From assembly GCF_023016085.1 (NCBI RefSeq), contig NZ_JALKBF010000001.1:2801307-2865306 (forward strand): a stretch of 64,000 bases of DNA, given 5' to 3'. The position numbers were made by a program, and so were the translations under genes. Positions 18,153 through 28,808 of the stretch are shown here, piece by piece (position 1 is the first letter of the stretch; every line of letters begins with the position of its first letter). The notes below the pieces were generated by a model that was given only the letters and a program-made list of their open reading frames with translations, ran no database searches and was not told the origin of the DNA. This DNA is from Aliiroseovarius sp. F47248L (GTDB taxonomy: Bacteria; Pseudomonadota; Alphaproteobacteria; Rhodobacterales; Rhodobacteraceae).

Positions 18153-19760
18153 ATGGCAATTACTTCTGCAAACCAGTTGGAGCTGCTCCAGACCGCCGAG
18201 GCCGTCGCGCGTGAAAAGATGATCGACCCGGCGCTGGTCATCGAAGCGATGGAAGAAAGCCTCGCGCGTGCCGCCAAGTCGCGTTACGGCGCCGAAATGG
18301 ATATCCGGGTGGCCATCGACCGCAAGACGGGCCGCGCCACCTTCACCCGCGTGCGCACCGTTGTTGAAGACGAAGATCTTGAGAACTATCAAGCCGAATT
18401 CACCGTCGATCAGGCCAAACAGTACATGGACGATCCCAAGGTCGGTGACACATTCGTTGAAGAAGTGCCGCCGGTTGAAATGGGCCGGATTGCTGCTCAG
18501 TCCGCCAAGCAGGTGATCTTGCAGAAGGTTCGCGAAGCCGAGCGTGATCGCCAGTATGAAGAGTTCAAGGACCGCGCAGGCACCATCATCAACGGTCAGG
18601 TCAAACGCGAAGAATATGGCAACGTCATCGTCGACGTGGGCACAGGCGAAGCCATCCTGCGCCGGAACGAGAAGATCGGCCGTGAAGCCTATCGCCCGAA
18701 TGATCGCATCCGCTGCTACATCAAGGATGTGCGCCGCGAAGCCCGTGGCCCGCAGATTTTCCTCAGCCGCACCGCGCCGGAATTCATGGCCGAGCTATTC
18801 AAGATGGAAGTGCCTGAAATCTATGATGGCATCATCGAGATCAAGGCAGTCGCGCGTGACCCCGGTTCGCGTGCCAAAATTGCCGTGATTTCCTATGACG
18901 GTTCGATTGATCCTGTGGGTGCCTGCGTCGGTATGCGCGGTTCGCGCGTACAGGCCGTTGTTAACGAGCTTCAGGGCGAAAAGATCGACATCATTCCGTG
19001 GAACGAAGACCAGCCGACATTCCTTGTGAACGCGCTTCAGCCTGCTGAGGTTTCAAAAGTTGTTCTGGACGAAGAGGCGGGCAAGATCGAAGTTGTTGTG
19101 CCGGACGAGCAATTGTCGCTGGCCATTGGTCGCCGCGGTCAGAACGTGCGTTTGGCCTCGCAGTTGACGGGTCTGGACATCGACATCATGACCGAGGCCG
19201 AAGAATCCGAGCGTCGTCAGGCCGAATTCGCCGAGCGCACCAAGCTGTTCATGGACACGCTGGATCTGGATGAATTCTTCGCACAGCTTCTTGTTTCTGA
19301 AGGGTTTGCAAACCTGGAAGAGGTTGCTTATGTGGAAGTTGACGAACTGTTGGTGATCGACGGTGTCGATGACGCCACTGCGGAAGAGCTTCAGGCCCGC
19401 GCCCGTGACTATCTGGAAGCACAGAATGCCAAGGCGCTGGAGAACGCCCGCGCATTGGGTGTTGAAGACAGCCTGATCGCTTTTGAAGGTTTGACACCTC
19501 AGATGGTCGAAGCCTTGGCCGAGGATGGCGTGAAGTCTTTGGAAGATTTCGCGACCTGTGCGGACTGGGAATTGGCTGGTGGTTGGACGACTGTCGATGG
19601 CGAGCGGTCCAAAGACGATGGCTCGCTTGAAAAATTCGGCGTCACGCTGGAGCAGGCACAAGATATGGTGATGACCGCCCGCATCCTTTTGGGTTGGGTG
19701 GATCCAGCTGATCTTGAGACCGATGAAGCGGAAGAAGAAACCGAGGAGGCTGAGGCCTGA
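18153..19760 (+). CDS. nusA: transcription termination/antitermination factor NusA
   Basis: 535 residues. NusA binds RNA polymerase and nascent RNA and modulates pausing, termination and antitermination. Order: N-terminal polymerase-binding domain (to about 130), S1 domain ([20 protein letters not shown]), two KH domains ([18 protein letters not shown] and [18 protein letters not shown]), and a C-terminal part with acidic repeats. The terminal residues are very acidic ([14 protein letters not shown]). GAGGAGG precedes the start. As in other bacteria it sits between rimP and infB. Confidence 0.97.
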   Translation: MAITSANQLELLQTAEAVAREKMIDPALVIEAMEESLARAAKSRYGAEMDIRVAIDRKTGRATFTRVRTVVEDEDLENYQAEFTVDQAKQYMDDPKVGDTFVEEVPPVEMGRIAAQSAKQVILQKVREAERDRQYEEFKDRAGTIINGQVKREEYGNVIVDVGTGEAILRRNEKIGREAYRPNDRIRCYIKDVRREARGPQIFLSRTAPEFMAELFKMEVPEIYDGIIEIKAVARDPGSRAKIAVISYDGSIDPVGACVGMRGSRVQAVVNELQGEKIDIIPWNEDQPTFLVNALQPAEVSKVVLDEEAGKIEVVVPDEQLSLAIGRRGQNVRLASQLTGLDIDIMTEAEESERRQAEFAERTKLFMDTLDLDEFFAQLLVSEGFANLEEVAYVEVDELLVIDGVDDATAEELQARARDYLEAQNAKALENARALGVEDSLIAFEGLTPQMVEALAEDGVKSLEDFATCADWELAGGWTTVDGERSKDDGSLEKFGVTLEQAQDMVMTARILLGWVDPADLETDEAEEETEEAEA

Positions 19761-19782
19761 TCTCAGGTCTCAGAGGCGGCGC

Positions 19783-20421
19783 ATGACGCGCGGTGGTCAA
19801 AACAAACGGCCGGAGGAGCCGGAACGGCGCTGTATCGCGACCGGAGAAACCCAGCCAAAAGCCGGGATGATCCGATTTGTCGTGGGGCCAGACGGGTCGG
19901 TTGTGCCGGATCTTCTGGGCAAGCTGCCCGGACGAGGAATCTGGGTGTCTGCAGACCGCGCCGCACTGACGAAGGCCGCAACCAAGGGGCTGTTTTCCCG
20001 CGCGGCGAAACAGCAGGTGACGGTACCCAGTGATTTGCTGCCGATGCTTGAGAAGGGTCTGGCGGCACGCGTGGTCCACCTGATCAGCCTTGCGCGTAAA
20101 GCAGGGGGTGCGGTCGCTGGGTTTGAGAAGGTGAAAGACTGGCTGGTTAAAGAACAGGCAGCGGTCTTGATCCAGGCGTCGGATGGTTCCGAGCGGGGCA
20201 AATCAAAGCTTCGCCCACCGCCCGGCTACGACCGGTTCTTTACCTGCCTGACGGCGGATGAGCTGGGAATGGCCTTCGGGCGTGAAAATGTGATACATGG
20301 CGCGCTTGCGTCTGGTGGTTTGGCATCCCGTGTTGTAGAGGAAGCCAAGAAACTACAAGCGATGCGCGTGCAAGATAGCGACGGTGGCAACGGTCACCGG
20401 AAAGGTACGAAGACCAGATGA
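19783..20421 (+). CDS. YlxR (DUF448) and L7Ae-like fusion, RNA-binding protein
   Basis: 212 residues from ATG 19783 (MTRGGQNKR). The N-terminal part is a YlxR/DUF448 domain ([35 protein letters not shown]). The C-terminal part resembles L7Ae/YlxQ ([40 protein letters not shown]). In Firmicutes these are two genes, ylxR and ylxQ, in the same operon; fusion is usual in alphaproteobacteria. Both bind RNA; a nucleoid or ribosome role has been proposed. Overlaps infB by four bases. Confidence 0.88.
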   Translation: MTRGGQNKRPEEPERRCIATGETQPKAGMIRFVVGPDGSVVPDLLGKLPGRGIWVSADRAALTKAATKGLFSRAAKQQVTVPSDLLPMLEKGLAARVVHLISLARKAGGAVAGFEKVKDWLVKEQAAVLIQASDGSERGKSKLRPPPGYDRFFTCLTADELGMAFGRENVIHGALASGGLASRVVEEAKKLQAMRVQDSDGGNGHRKGTKTR

Positions 20422-22919
20422 GCGATAATGACGGCAAAAAGACCCTTGGACTGCGCGGCGGTGGACGCCCCGGTCAGGTGAAGCAAAGCTTTAGCCACGG
20501 GCGGACGAAGAACGTCGTGGTCGAAACGAAACGCAAGCGCGTTGTCGTACCCAAGCCGGGTGCGGCATCGGGTTCTGGTGCGACCTCTCCTGCGGCGGGC
20601 GATCCGAAGAAACGCCCCGCCGGCATTTCGGATGCTGAGCTGGAGCGTCGCATGAAAGCATTGCAGGCCGCCAAGGCCCGCGAAACAGAAGAAGCAGAAA
20701 CTCGCGCTGCTGAAGAAAAAGCGCGTGAGGAAGAGCGCAATCGCCGCCGCGAAGAGGCTGAAGCCAAAGAACGCGAAGAGCGTGAGCGCGAAGAAGCTCT
20801 GAAAGCAAAGGCTGAAGAGGAAGAACGCAAGAAGCGCGATGCCGAGGAAGCCAAGAAGACCGCAAAACAGCCTGCGCCTGCCGCAGATCCTGCCGCCGCC
20901 CAAGCCGCCGAACAGCGTGGCGCCGGGAAAGCACCGTCAGGTCCGCGTAAGAAAGATGACCGTGGTGCAGCCGCAGATCGTCAGAACCGCAACACCAAGG
21001 GTGCCGCACGTGACGATGGTCGCCGTTCTGGCAAGCTGACGCTGAACCAAGCCCTGCGTGGCGGTGGTGATCGCCACCGCTCGGTCGCCTCGATGCGCCG
21101 CAAGCAGGAGCGCGCGCGTCAAAAGGCAATGGGTGAACAGGTTGATCGGGAAAAGGTCATTCGTGATGTTCAATTGCCCGAAGCCATCGTCGTGTCCGAG
21201 CTTGCCGTCCGCATGGCCGAACGTGTCGCGGATGTCGTTAAGTCGCTGATGAACATGGGCATGATGGTCACACAGAATCAATCGATTGACGCGGATACCG
21301 CCGAACTGATCATCGAAGAGTTTGGCCACAAGGTCGTGCGCGTGTCGGATGCAGATGTTGAAGACGTGATTGATCAGGTCGAGGACAAGGAAGAAGACCT
21401 TGTTGATCGCCCGCCGGTCATCACCATCATGGGTCACGTTGACCACGGTAAGACTTCGCTTCTGGATGCGATCCGGAACGCCAAGGTGACAGCCGGCGAA
21501 GCCGGTGGGATCACCCAGCATATCGGGGCCTATCAGGTCAAAACCGATAGCGGCGCGGTGCTGTCTTTCCTGGATACGCCCGGCCACGCTGCCTTTACGT
21601 CGATGCGTGCCCGTGGGGCACAGGTTACCGATATCGTAGTGCTGGTTGTGGCTGCCGATGATGCGGTCATGCCGCAGACCATCGAAGCGATAAACCACGC
21701 CAAGGCTGCCGAAGTGCCGATGATTGTGGCAATCAACAAGTGTGACAAACCCGCTGCCAATCCTGATCAGGTGCGCACAGAGCTTTTGCAACACGAAGTG
21801 ATCGTTGAGAAGATGTCAGGCGACGTTCAAGACGTCGAAGTGTCGGCCATCACCGGGCAAGGTCTGGATGAACTGCTGGAAGCCATCGCGCTTCAGGCTG
21901 AAATCCTTGAACTGAAGGCCAACCCGAACCGCGCCGCTTCTGGTGCCGTGATCGAAGCACAGCTTGACGTGGGCCGTGGCCCAGTTGCTACCGTACTGGT
22001 GCAGAACGGTACGCTGAAGCAGGGCGATATCTTCGTCGTGGGCGAGCAATACGGTAAAGTTCGTGCATTGGTAAACGATCAGGGTGACCGCGTTACCGAA
22101 GCCGGGCCGTCTGTTCCGGTCGAAGTGCTTGGCCTGAACGGCACGCCCGAAGCAGGTGACGTTCTGAACGTCGTGGACACCGAAGCGCAGGCTCGCGAAA
22201 TCGCTGAATATCGCGAACAGGCCGCCAAGGACAAGCGCGCCGCAGCAGGTGCCGCGACCACGCTGGAACAGATGATGGCAAAAGCTAAGGCCGACGAAGA
22301 CGTCGCCGAGCTGCCCATTCTGGTCAAAGCCGATGTTCAAGGCTCTGCCGAAGCCATCGTTCAGGCGATGGAGAAGATCGGCAACGAAGAAGTGCGCGTG
22401 CGCGTCCTGCACTATGGTGTGGGCGCGATCACGGAATCCGATATCGGCCTGGCAGAAGCATCGGGTGCTCCGGTAATCGGCTTTAATGTCCGTGCGAACG
22501 CATCGGCGCGTAATTCGGCCAACCAGAAGGGTGTCGAAATCCGCTATTATTCGATCATCTACGATCTTGTGGATGACGTGAAAGCAGCGGCGTCGGGTCT
22601 TTTGTCCGCCGAGGTGCGAGAGAACTTCATCGGCTATGCCGAGATTCGCGAAGTGTTCAAAGTGTCTGGCGTCGGCAAAGTTGCCGGTTGTCTGGTCACC
22701 GAAGGTGTTGCGCGTCGTTCTGCTGGTGTGCGTTTGCTGCGTGACAACGTGGTGATCCACGAAGGTACGCTGAAAACACTGAAGCGCTTCAAGGACGAAG
22801 TGAAAGAAGTGCAGTCAGGTCAGGAGTGCGGGATGGCGTTTGAAAACTATGACGATATCCGCCCGAATGATGTGATCGAGATCTTCGAACGGGAAGAAGT
22901 CGAGCGCACGCTGGACTAG
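20418..22919 (+). CDS. infB: translation initiation factor IF-2
   Basis: 833 residues. IF-2 is the GTPase that places initiator tRNA on the 30S subunit. A long N-terminal region (about residues 60-215) is highly charged with Glu/Arg/Lys/Ala repeats, likely helical. The IF-2 N domain follows, then G1 GHVDHGKTS near residue 338, G3 DTPGHAAF and G4 NKCDKP. The C-terminal initiator-tRNA-binding domain ends [14 protein letters not shown]. Last gene of the operon, followed at once by an intrinsic terminator. Confidence 0.98.
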   Translation: MSDNDGKKTLGLRGGGRPGQVKQSFSHGRTKNVVVETKRKRVVVPKPGAASGSGATSPAAGDPKKRPAGISDAELERRMKALQAAKARETEEAETRAAEEKAREEERNRRREEAEAKEREEREREEALKAKAEEEERKKRDAEEAKKTAKQPAPAADPAAAQAAEQRGAGKAPSGPRKKDDRGAAADRQNRNTKGAARDDGRRSGKLTLNQALRGGGDRHRSVASMRRKQERARQKAMGEQVDREKVIRDVQLPEAIVVSELAVRMAERVADVVKSLMNMGMMVTQNQSIDADTAELIIEEFGHKVVRVSDADVEDVIDQVEDKEEDLVDRPPVITIMGHVDHGKTSLLDAIRNAKVTAGEAGGITQHIGAYQVKTDSGAVLSFLDTPGHAAFTSMRARGAQVTDIVVLVVAADDAVMPQTIEAINHAKAAEVPMIVAINKCDKPAANPDQVRTELLQHEVIVEKMSGDVQDVEVSAITGQGLDELLEAIALQAEILELKANPNRAASGAVIEAQLDVGRGPVATVLVQNGTLKQGDIFVVGEQYGKVRALVNDQGDRVTEAGPSVPVEVLGLNGTPEAGDVLNVVDTEAQAREIAEYREQAAKDKRAAAGAATTLEQMMAKAKADEDVAELPILVKADVQGSAEAIVQAMEKIGNEEVRVRVLHYGVGAITESDIGLAEASGAPVIGFNVRANASARNSANQKGVEIRYYSIIYDLVDDVKAAASGLLSAEVRENFIGYAEIREVFKVSGVGKVAGCLVTEGVARRSAGVRLLRDNVVIHEGTLKTLKRFKDEVKEVQSGQECGMAFENYDDIRPNDVIEIFEREEVERTLD

Positions 22920-22946
22920 CACCCACCAGTACCAGAATGTAACAAA

Positions 22947-22970
22947 GGGGACGGTTTGCCGTCCCCTTTT
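22947..22970 (+). terminator. intrinsic terminator of the rimP-infB operon
   Basis: GGGGACGG (22947-22954), loop TTTG, CCGTCCCC (22959-22966), then TTTT and CGTTT. A perfect 8-base stem 27 bases after the infB stop. Confidence 0.9.
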
Positions 22971-23000
22971 CGTTTGCCAACAAGCAAATTTATTGGTGGA

Positions 23001-23144
23001 TCAAGCGGCCGCCTTGCGCTGCTCGACCGGGCGACCGGAAAACAGACGGTCTTCCACCTGAACGACGATACGTCCATCTGAAAGGTCGCGCACATACTGA
23101 CCCTGAACCATTACACAACTTCCAAGCACAATCGTCCGCAGCAT
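23001..23144 (-). CDS. 47-residue conserved-looking small protein
   Basis: An uninterrupted small frame on the minus strand: ATG at 23144 with GGGAG seven bases upstream, TGA at 23001. The product begins MLRTIVLGSCVMVQGQYV and ends RPVEQRKAAA. It reads as a compact beta-rich peptide (VRDLSDGRIVVQVEDRLFSGRPV) with one Cys and no signal or membrane segment. From memory, similar short proteins opening MLRTIVLGSC occur in Rhodobacteraceae; function unknown. It accounts for most of the 314-base gap between infB and mutT and lies downstream of mutT on the same strand. Confidence 0.65.
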   Translation of the reverse strand: MLRTIVLGSCVMVQGQYVRDLSDGRIVVQVEDRLFSGRPVEQRKAAA

Positions 23145-23233
23145 CTGAATTCTCCCAATTCACAGGCATAGATTCGACGCAACCATAGCAGGTATTTCGC
23201 AGTTGGACACATTTTCGTTATAAACTGCGCGGT

Positions 23234-23632
23234 TTATAGCCAGTCCCGCAAAACAGGGATCAGAGGCAGATCGGCTGGTGGCATCGGATAATCACGTAAT
23301 TGGTTAACACGCGCCCAGCTAAGGGATTGACCTTCCTGCGGTTTTGGCTGGCCATCCCACTTGCGACAGGCAAAGACGGGCATCAATAGATGGAAGTCTT
23401 CATAGCTGTGGCTAGCGAAGGTCAAAGGCGCAAGGCATGACGCCCAGGTGTTGATATCAAGCTCTTCTTTCAGCTCGCGGATCAGCGCATGTTCGGGTGT
23501 TTCGCCGGGTTCGACCTTGCCGCCGGGAAATTCCCACAGACCTGCCATGGATTTTCCCTCAGGTCGCTGAGCCAGCAAAACCCGCCCATCACGGTCGATC
23601 AGCGCAACGGCTGAGACAAGAACAACCTTCAT
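23234..23632 (-). CDS. mutT: (d)NTP pyrophosphohydrolase, MutT-type Nudix
   Basis: 132 residues from ATG 23632 (MKVVLVSAVALIDRDGRVLLAQRP). MutT removes 8-oxo-dGTP from the nucleotide pool. The Nudix box GKVEPGETPEHALIRELKEEL lies in the first half and is complete; GLWEFPGG precedes it as in MutT proper. A frame extending to 23689 overlaps argJ and is rejected. It follows argJ by 19 bases in the same direction. Confidence 0.93.
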   Translation of the reverse strand: MKVVLVSAVALIDRDGRVLLAQRPEGKSMAGLWEFPGGKVEPGETPEHALIRELKEELDINTWASCLAPLTFASHSYEDFHLLMPVFACRKWDGQPKPQEGQSLSWARVNQLRDYPMPPADLPLIPVLRDWL

Positions 23633-23651
23633 TCTGCGCCCCTGCTTCGCT

Positions 23652-24953
23652 TTATGACCGATAGTCGGCGTTGATCTGGATGTAGCCATGCGTCAAATCG
23701 CATGTCCAGACAGACGATGCGCCGTCACCAACACCCAAATCGACGGTGATAACAAGATCGTCTCGCTTCATATAGTCCGCGCCATCCTCTTCGCGGTATT
23801 GCGGCGAGACCCAGCCTTTTTCCGCGACCAGAACGTCGCCAAACCGGATCGCCAATTTGTCTCGTTCGGCATAGGCGCCGGATTTTCCGATTGCCATGAC
23901 CACCCTGCCCCAATTGGGATCTTCGCCTGCGATCGCTGTCTTCACCAAAGGAGAATTGGCAATCGCAAGGGCATGAGTGCGGGCGTCTGAATCGGATTTC
24001 GCACCCGTAACGCGCACTTCTACAAACTTGGTTGCGCCTTCACCGTCGCGCACCACCTGATGTGCCAGATCCAGCATCACGCCATGCAGGGCAGATCGAA
24101 AAGCCTGATTGTCTTTCGCGACTTCGATATCTGAGGCACCCGTCGCCGCCAGCAAAAGCGAGTCGGACGTAGACGTATCGCTGTCGACCGTGATGCAGTT
24201 GAATGTTGTTTCCGTCAGGTCTGACAGCATAGATTGCAAATCATCCTGAGCCACCTTGGCGTCGGTAAAGATAAACACCAGCATCGTTGCCATGTCTGGT
24301 GCGATCATGCCCGAACCTTTGGCAATACCGGCTATGTGAACGGTCTGATCACCGATCTTGACCTCGGCCTTGGCGCCTTTGGCGAAAGTGTCTGTGGTGC
24401 GGATGGCTTGTGCGGCCAATTCCAACCCATCGGGCACTAGCGTGCCTTTCAATTCGTCAATCCGTGCCAGGATGCGATCATGCGGCAGCGGCACGCCAAT
24501 AACACCTGTTGAGGCGGTATAGACCCTGTTTTTTGGCACAGACAGCGCCTTGGCAACTTCGCTCGTGATGGCGTTAACCGAACCGTCACCTGCGGCACCC
24601 GTAAACGCATTCGAATTACCGGCATTGACCAAAATGGCGGCACCGTCGGCGGCATCCGACCCGAGTTTGGATTGGCAGTCCAAAACAGGGGCTGACCGGG
24701 TGACCGATTTGGTAAAAACACCTGCGATGGTGGTGCCGGGTTGCAATTCGGCCAGCATGACATCCAGTCGATCCGCGTATTTCACCCCCGCTTTGACTGC
24801 CGAAAACCTTGCACCCGCAACCACGGGCAGATCCGGGAAGGATTTCGGCGCCAACGGCGCGACGGAGTGGGTATGTGTCTGAGCCGCCTTTAACTGCGCT
24901 TTAAGCGTCTTCAGCTTGGCCTTCAGTTTCTTGATCTTTGCAGTCTTTCCCAT
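23652..24953 (-). CDS. argJ: bifunctional ornithine acetyltransferase / N-acetylglutamate synthase
   Basis: 433 residues. ArgJ recycles the acetyl group in arginine synthesis and self-cleaves into two chains. The autocatalytic site is Ala222-Thr223 in KGSGMIAPDMATMLVF; oxyanion-hole residues lie at Thr149-Gly150 (TASTGVIG). The C-terminus, GYIQINADYRS, is standard. Unusual is the first 30 residues: a lysine-rich helix (KTAKIKKLKAKLKTLKAQLK) before the usual VAPLAPKSFPDLP start. Downstream of the parvulin gene and upstream of mutT. Confidence 0.95.
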   Translation of the reverse strand: MGKTAKIKKLKAKLKTLKAQLKAAQTHTHSVAPLAPKSFPDLPVVAGARFSAVKAGVKYADRLDVMLAELQPGTTIAGVFTKSVTRSAPVLDCQSKLGSDAADGAAILVNAGNSNAFTGAAGDGSVNAITSEVAKALSVPKNRVYTASTGVIGVPLPHDRILARIDELKGTLVPDGLELAAQAIRTTDTFAKGAKAEVKIGDQTVHIAGIAKGSGMIAPDMATMLVFIFTDAKVAQDDLQSMLSDLTETTFNCITVDSDTSTSDSLLLAATGASDIEVAKDNQAFRSALHGVMLDLAHQVVRDGEGATKFVEVRVTGAKSDSDARTHALAIANSPLVKTAIAGEDPNWGRVVMAIGKSGAYAERDKLAIRFGDVLVAEKGWVSPQYREEDGADYMKRDDLVITVDLGVGDGASSVWTCDLTHGYIQINADYRS

Positions 24954-24971
24954 ACCCGCATCCTTTGTGGA

Positions 24972-25868
24972 TTATTGGTCCAAAAGCGTCATATCACGCA
25001 ATTTTGCCGGGTCGATCCCCTCAAGCGCAATGCGGTCAATTTTCGCAGCATCCAGAAGCGCCTTAAGGGCAGTTTCGACAGCGTCGTTTTCAACTTTGAT
25101 GGTCAGTTCGCTGCGTACATCGTCCAGCGTCGGCGCGCCTTTCATACGGATTTCGTTCAGCTTGATTACATGCCAGCCAAACTGGGTCTGAACGGGGTCC
25201 GAGATGGCACCGGCTTCCATTCCCATCACCGCATCTTCGAAAGGTTTGACCATCATACCGGCACTAAACCAGCCTAAATCGCCACCACCGGGGCCAGATG
25301 GGCCCGTGGAGTGTTCTTTCGCCAGTTCAGCGAAATCCGCACCGCCGCTCAGTTCTTCGATTAGTTCTTTCGCCTTGTCTTCGGTCTCGACAAGGATGTG
25401 TGCTGCGCTGAATTCCTGCGTCGGCTCTGCGTCCGCATATTCTGCGTCATAGGCGGCTTGCAGCGCTTCGTCAGTAACGGCGCTTTCCATCACCTCTTCC
25501 ACTTTGTCATTGGCAGCCATTTCACGACGCTGGTTTTCCAGGCGAATTTCCGCACGGTGGCTGAGTTCTCCCATCGCCTGCCCCAAAACCGCCTGTTGGA
25601 TCAGTTGCTCGACAATGCCCGGCAGAAGAACATCATCCGGCAGTTGCTGAAACTGTTCCGGAAGGCTGGCCCGTGCAGCGACCAGATGTGCCATTGTGAT
25701 GTCTTCGCCGTTGACGGTCGCGACCACGGTATCACCTGTCACGTCAATCATTTCGACCGCTGGCTTTTCAGTTTGCGCCTCGGTTGTACTGGTATCTTGG
25801 GCGCTCAGCGGAAATGCCAGACCAACAGACAAGGCGGTGGTCAGAAAAAGAGCGTTGCGTTTCAACAT
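24972..25868 (-). CDS. parvulin-type peptidylprolyl cis-trans isomerase, exported
   Basis: 298 residues from ATG 25868 (MLKRNALFLTTALSVGLAFPLSA, signal peptide cut near residue 23). A SurA/PrsA-like N-terminal helical region (residues about 40-150) precedes one parvulin domain: SAAHILVETEDKAKELIEELSGGADFAELAKEHSTGPSGPGGGDLGWFSAGMMVKPFED and QTQFGWHVIKL. It probably folds outer-membrane or periplasmic proteins. It is divergent from secA (180-base gap), an apt neighbour for an export chaperone. Confidence 0.92.
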   Translation of the reverse strand: MLKRNALFLTTALSVGLAFPLSAQDTSTTEAQTEKPAVEMIDVTGDTVVATVNGEDITMAHLVAARASLPEQFQQLPDDVLLPGIVEQLIQQAVLGQAMGELSHRAEIRLENQRREMAANDKVEEVMESAVTDEALQAAYDAEYADAEPTQEFSAAHILVETEDKAKELIEELSGGADFAELAKEHSTGPSGPGGGDLGWFSAGMMVKPFEDAVMGMEAGAISDPVQTQFGWHVIKLNEIRMKGAPTLDDVRSELTIKVENDAVETALKALLDAAKIDRIALEGIDPAKLRDMTLLDQ

Positions 25869-25906
25869 GTTTTTATCCTTAAAGCGGGCCGGTTTCCCCG
25901 GCAACA

Positions 25907-25983
25907 TTGACAGTTTTACACCCGACGCTTACATCGCTTGAAGGCTTGAGAGCGCTGGTTCTTGAGCCCCTAGATAGGGGGCT
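25907..25983 (+). promoter_or_regulatory. candidate secA promoter and leader hairpin
   Basis: A perfect -35 hexamer TTGACA (25907-25912) faces secA; TTACAT (25929-25934) follows after 16 bases as a poor -10. Downstream lies a dyad, AGCCCC (25965-25970) with GGGGCT (25978-25983), in what would be the secA leader. Promoter by eye only; no leader peptide like SecM was found. Confidence 0.35.
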
Positions 25984-26048
25984 GGACAGGGACGGGCAAG
26001 TTCCCTCTGGTCACACCAGCGTCAGAACCGCATTGAGGCAAGAATAAC

Positions 26049-28721
26049 ATGCTTGGAAAAATCGCGCGTAAGGTCTTTGGCACTCCCAATGACCGAATGA
26101 TCAAAGCGACCCGCCCGATCGTCGAAAAAATCAACGCGCTTGAGGATGAGTATGCCGCCCTGACGGATGAGGGCATCATCACCAAGACTGAAGAACTCAA
26201 AAAACGCATCGCGGACGGTGAGAAGCTGGACGCGATCCTGCCTGAAGCCTTCGCCAACTGTCGCGAGGCTGCGAAACGTGCGCTGGGCCTGCGTGCGTTT
26301 GACACACAGCTGATCGGCGGCATCTTCCTGCACCGCGGCAACATTGCCGAAATGAAAACCGGTGAAGGTAAAACACTGGTTGCGACCTTCCCCGCCTATC
26401 TGAATGCACTGTCGGGTGAGGGCGTGCATATCGTCACGGTAAACGATTATCTGGCCAAACGTGACGCAGAATGGATGAGTAAGGTCTATGGCGCGCTGGG
26501 GCTGACCACCGGTGTCGTCTATCCGCATCAGCCGGATGACGAGAAACGCGCGGCTTACGCCTGCGATGTGACCTATGCGACCAACAATGAGCTTGGATTC
26601 GATTATCTGCGCGACAATATGAAATCCGAGCTAAAAGACATGTATCAGCGTGGCCATAACTTCGCGATTGTGGACGAGGTCGATTCGATCCTGATCGACG
26701 AAGCGCGAACCCCTCTGATTATTTCCGGCCCGTCGGAAGATCGATCAGAACTATATGTCACTATCGACAAACTGATTCCCGAACTGACCGAAGAACATTA
26801 CACGATTGACGAAAAGAACCGTGGCGCCACTTTTTCCGAAGAAGGCAACGAGTTTCTCGAAGAAATCCTGCATGCCCATGGCTTGCTGCCGGAAGGCCAA
26901 TCGCTTTACGACCCAGAAAGCACCACCATTGTTCACCACGTCAACCAAGGCTTGCGCGCGCACAAACTGTTTCAGCGCGACAAAGACTATATCGTTCGCG
27001 ATGGCGAGGTTGTGCTGATCGACGAATTTACCGGACGCATGATGGCGGGTCGCCGCCTGTCCGAAGGTCTGCACCAGGCCATTGAAGCCAAGGAAGGCTG
27101 CAAGACGCAGCCTGAGAATGTGACACTGGCCTCGGTGACGTTCCAGAACTATTTCCGTTTGTATAATAAGCTATCCGGTATGACCGGCACAGCGCTGACC
27201 GAAGCCGACGAGTTCGACGAAATCTATAAGCTGGGCGTGGTCGAAATTCCGACCAACCGGCCCATCGCACGTGTGGACGATCACGATGCGGTCTACCGCA
27301 CAACAGCCGAGAAATATGCCGCTGTTGTCGAAGAAATTCGTACGGCTAATGAGAAAGGCCAGCCCATGCTGGTCGGCACCACCTCGATTGAAAAATCGGA
27401 GGAGCTGTCCAAGCTTCTGACCGAAGCTGGCATCAAGCATGACGTCCTGAACGCGCGCCAGCACGAGCGCGAAGCGCAGATTGTGGCTGATGCGGGTAAA
27501 TTGGGGTCTGTGACCATCGCCACGAACATGGCCGGGCGTGGGACCGACATCAAACTTGGTGGCAACGTCGAATTCAAAGTGATGGAGGCCATTGCCGCCG
27601 ATCCCGACGGCAACCCCGATGAAATCCGCGCCAAGATTGAAGCCGCCCACGAGGCGGATGAGCAAGCTGTTAAAGACGCCGGCGGTCTGTTCGTTCTGGC
27701 TACCGAACGGCATGAAAGCCGCCGGATCGACAATCAGCTGCGCGGCCGGTCCGGTCGTCAGGGTGACCCCGGTCGGTCGTCCTTCTTCCTGTCATTGGAA
27801 GATGACTTGATGCGCATTTTCGGATCCGAACGGCTGGAAAAAGTGCTGTCCACTCTTGGAATGAAAGAAGGCGAGGCGATCATTCACCCATGGGTGAACA
27901 AATCGCTGGAGCGCGCGCAGGCCAAGGTCGAAGGCCGCAACTTCGATATTCGTAAGCAGCTTCTGAAATTCGATGACGTGATGAATGATCAGCGGAAAGC
28001 GATCTTTGGTCAGCGTCTGGAAATCATGGAAGCCGAAGACCTGTCCGAGATCGTAGGCGATATGCGTCATCAGGTCATCGACGATCTGGTCGATGTTCAC
28101 ATGCCGCCGAAATCTTATGCCGATCAATGGGATACCGCAGGCTTGCAGGCGGCCGTGATCGAGAATCTGGGCTTCGAAGCCCCGGTGATCGACTGGGCCG
28201 CAGAAGAAGGCGTGGACGACGACAGCATTCGCGAACGGCTTTATAACGCTTCGGATGAGTTCATGGCGAAAAAGGCCGCAGATTTCGGGCCGGAGACCAT
28301 GCGCTCGATCGAGAAGCAGTTGGTGTTGCAAACCATTGACAGCAAATGGCGCGAGCATCTTCTGACGCTGGATCACCTGCGCTCGGTTGTTGGGTTCCGT
28401 GGATATGCTCAACGCGACCCGTTGAACGAATACAAGAACGAAGCGTTCCAACTGTTTGAGAGTATGCTTGATAGCCTGCGCTCTGATGTGACCAATAAAC
28501 TTGCTCAGATTCGCCCGATGTCCGAAGCCGAGCAGCAAGCGATGATGCAGCAAATGATCCAACAACAGCAGGCACTGGCGCAGGCTGCAGACAATGCGCA
28601 GGATGCCAAGGACGGGTTTGATGAATCCAATCCGGCCAGTTGGGGCAACCCGTCGCGCAACGATCCCTGCCCTTGCGGATCGGGCAAGAAGTTCAAACAT
28701 TGTCACGGTCGGCTGGCCTGA
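26049..28721 (+). CDS. secA: SecA, preprotein translocase ATPase
   Basis: 890 residues. SecA drives Sec-dependent export across the inner membrane. Walker A TGEGKT is at about residue 102; the DEAD-like [20 protein letters not shown], the helicase motif [14 protein letters not shown] and [13 protein letters not shown] are all present. The C-terminus carries the zinc-binding [14 protein letters not shown], which contacts SecB and phospholipid. A Gln/Met-rich linker ([17 protein letters not shown]) precedes it. Full length, no anomalies. Confidence 0.98.
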   Translation: MLGKIARKVFGTPNDRMIKATRPIVEKINALEDEYAALTDEGIITKTEELKKRIADGEKLDAILPEAFANCREAAKRALGLRAFDTQLIGGIFLHRGNIAEMKTGEGKTLVATFPAYLNALSGEGVHIVTVNDYLAKRDAEWMSKVYGALGLTTGVVYPHQPDDEKRAAYACDVTYATNNELGFDYLRDNMKSELKDMYQRGHNFAIVDEVDSILIDEARTPLIISGPSEDRSELYVTIDKLIPELTEEHYTIDEKNRGATFSEEGNEFLEEILHAHGLLPEGQSLYDPESTTIVHHVNQGLRAHKLFQRDKDYIVRDGEVVLIDEFTGRMMAGRRLSEGLHQAIEAKEGCKTQPENVTLASVTFQNYFRLYNKLSGMTGTALTEADEFDEIYKLGVVEIPTNRPIARVDDHDAVYRTTAEKYAAVVEEIRTANEKGQPMLVGTTSIEKSEELSKLLTEAGIKHDVLNARQHEREAQIVADAGKLGSVTIATNMAGRGTDIKLGGNVEFKVMEAIAADPDGNPDEIRAKIEAAHEADEQAVKDAGGLFVLATERHESRRIDNQLRGRSGRQGDPGRSSFFLSLEDDLMRIFGSERLEKVLSTLGMKEGEAIIHPWVNKSLERAQAKVEGRNFDIRKQLLKFDDVMNDQRKAIFGQRLEIMEAEDLSEIVGDMRHQVIDDLVDVHMPPKSYADQWDTAGLQAAVIENLGFEAPVIDWAAEEGVDDDSIRERLYNASDEFMAKKAADFGPETMRSIEKQLVLQTIDSKWREHLLTLDHLRSVVGFRGYAQRDPLNEYKNEAFQLFESMLDSLRSDVTNKLAQIRPMSEAEQQAMMQQMIQQQQALAQAADNAQDAKDGFDESNPASWGNPSRNDPCPCGSGKKFKHCHGRLA

Positions 28722-28808
28722 TCGGACACGCTGACAATATCAGTGGTTGAAATCCGACGCGCCAATCCGGATGATTGCGCAAGGGGGTTGCACGGGTTGG
28801 GGGGCGCC

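Noticed and set aside
20474..20903. Ser/Arg- or Phe/Leu-rich antisense frames opposite the infB N-terminus, resembling membrane proteins
   Set aside because: They are artefacts of the Glu/Arg/Ala-rich repeats of IF-2 read on the other strand.
18051..22760. Several long antisense frames opposite nusA and infB
   Set aside because: They mirror the codon bias of strongly conserved genes and have no ribosome sites or recognisable products.
25913..26048. SecM-like arrest peptide upstream of secA
   Set aside because: No short frame with a signal-like segment and arrest motif fits in the leader.
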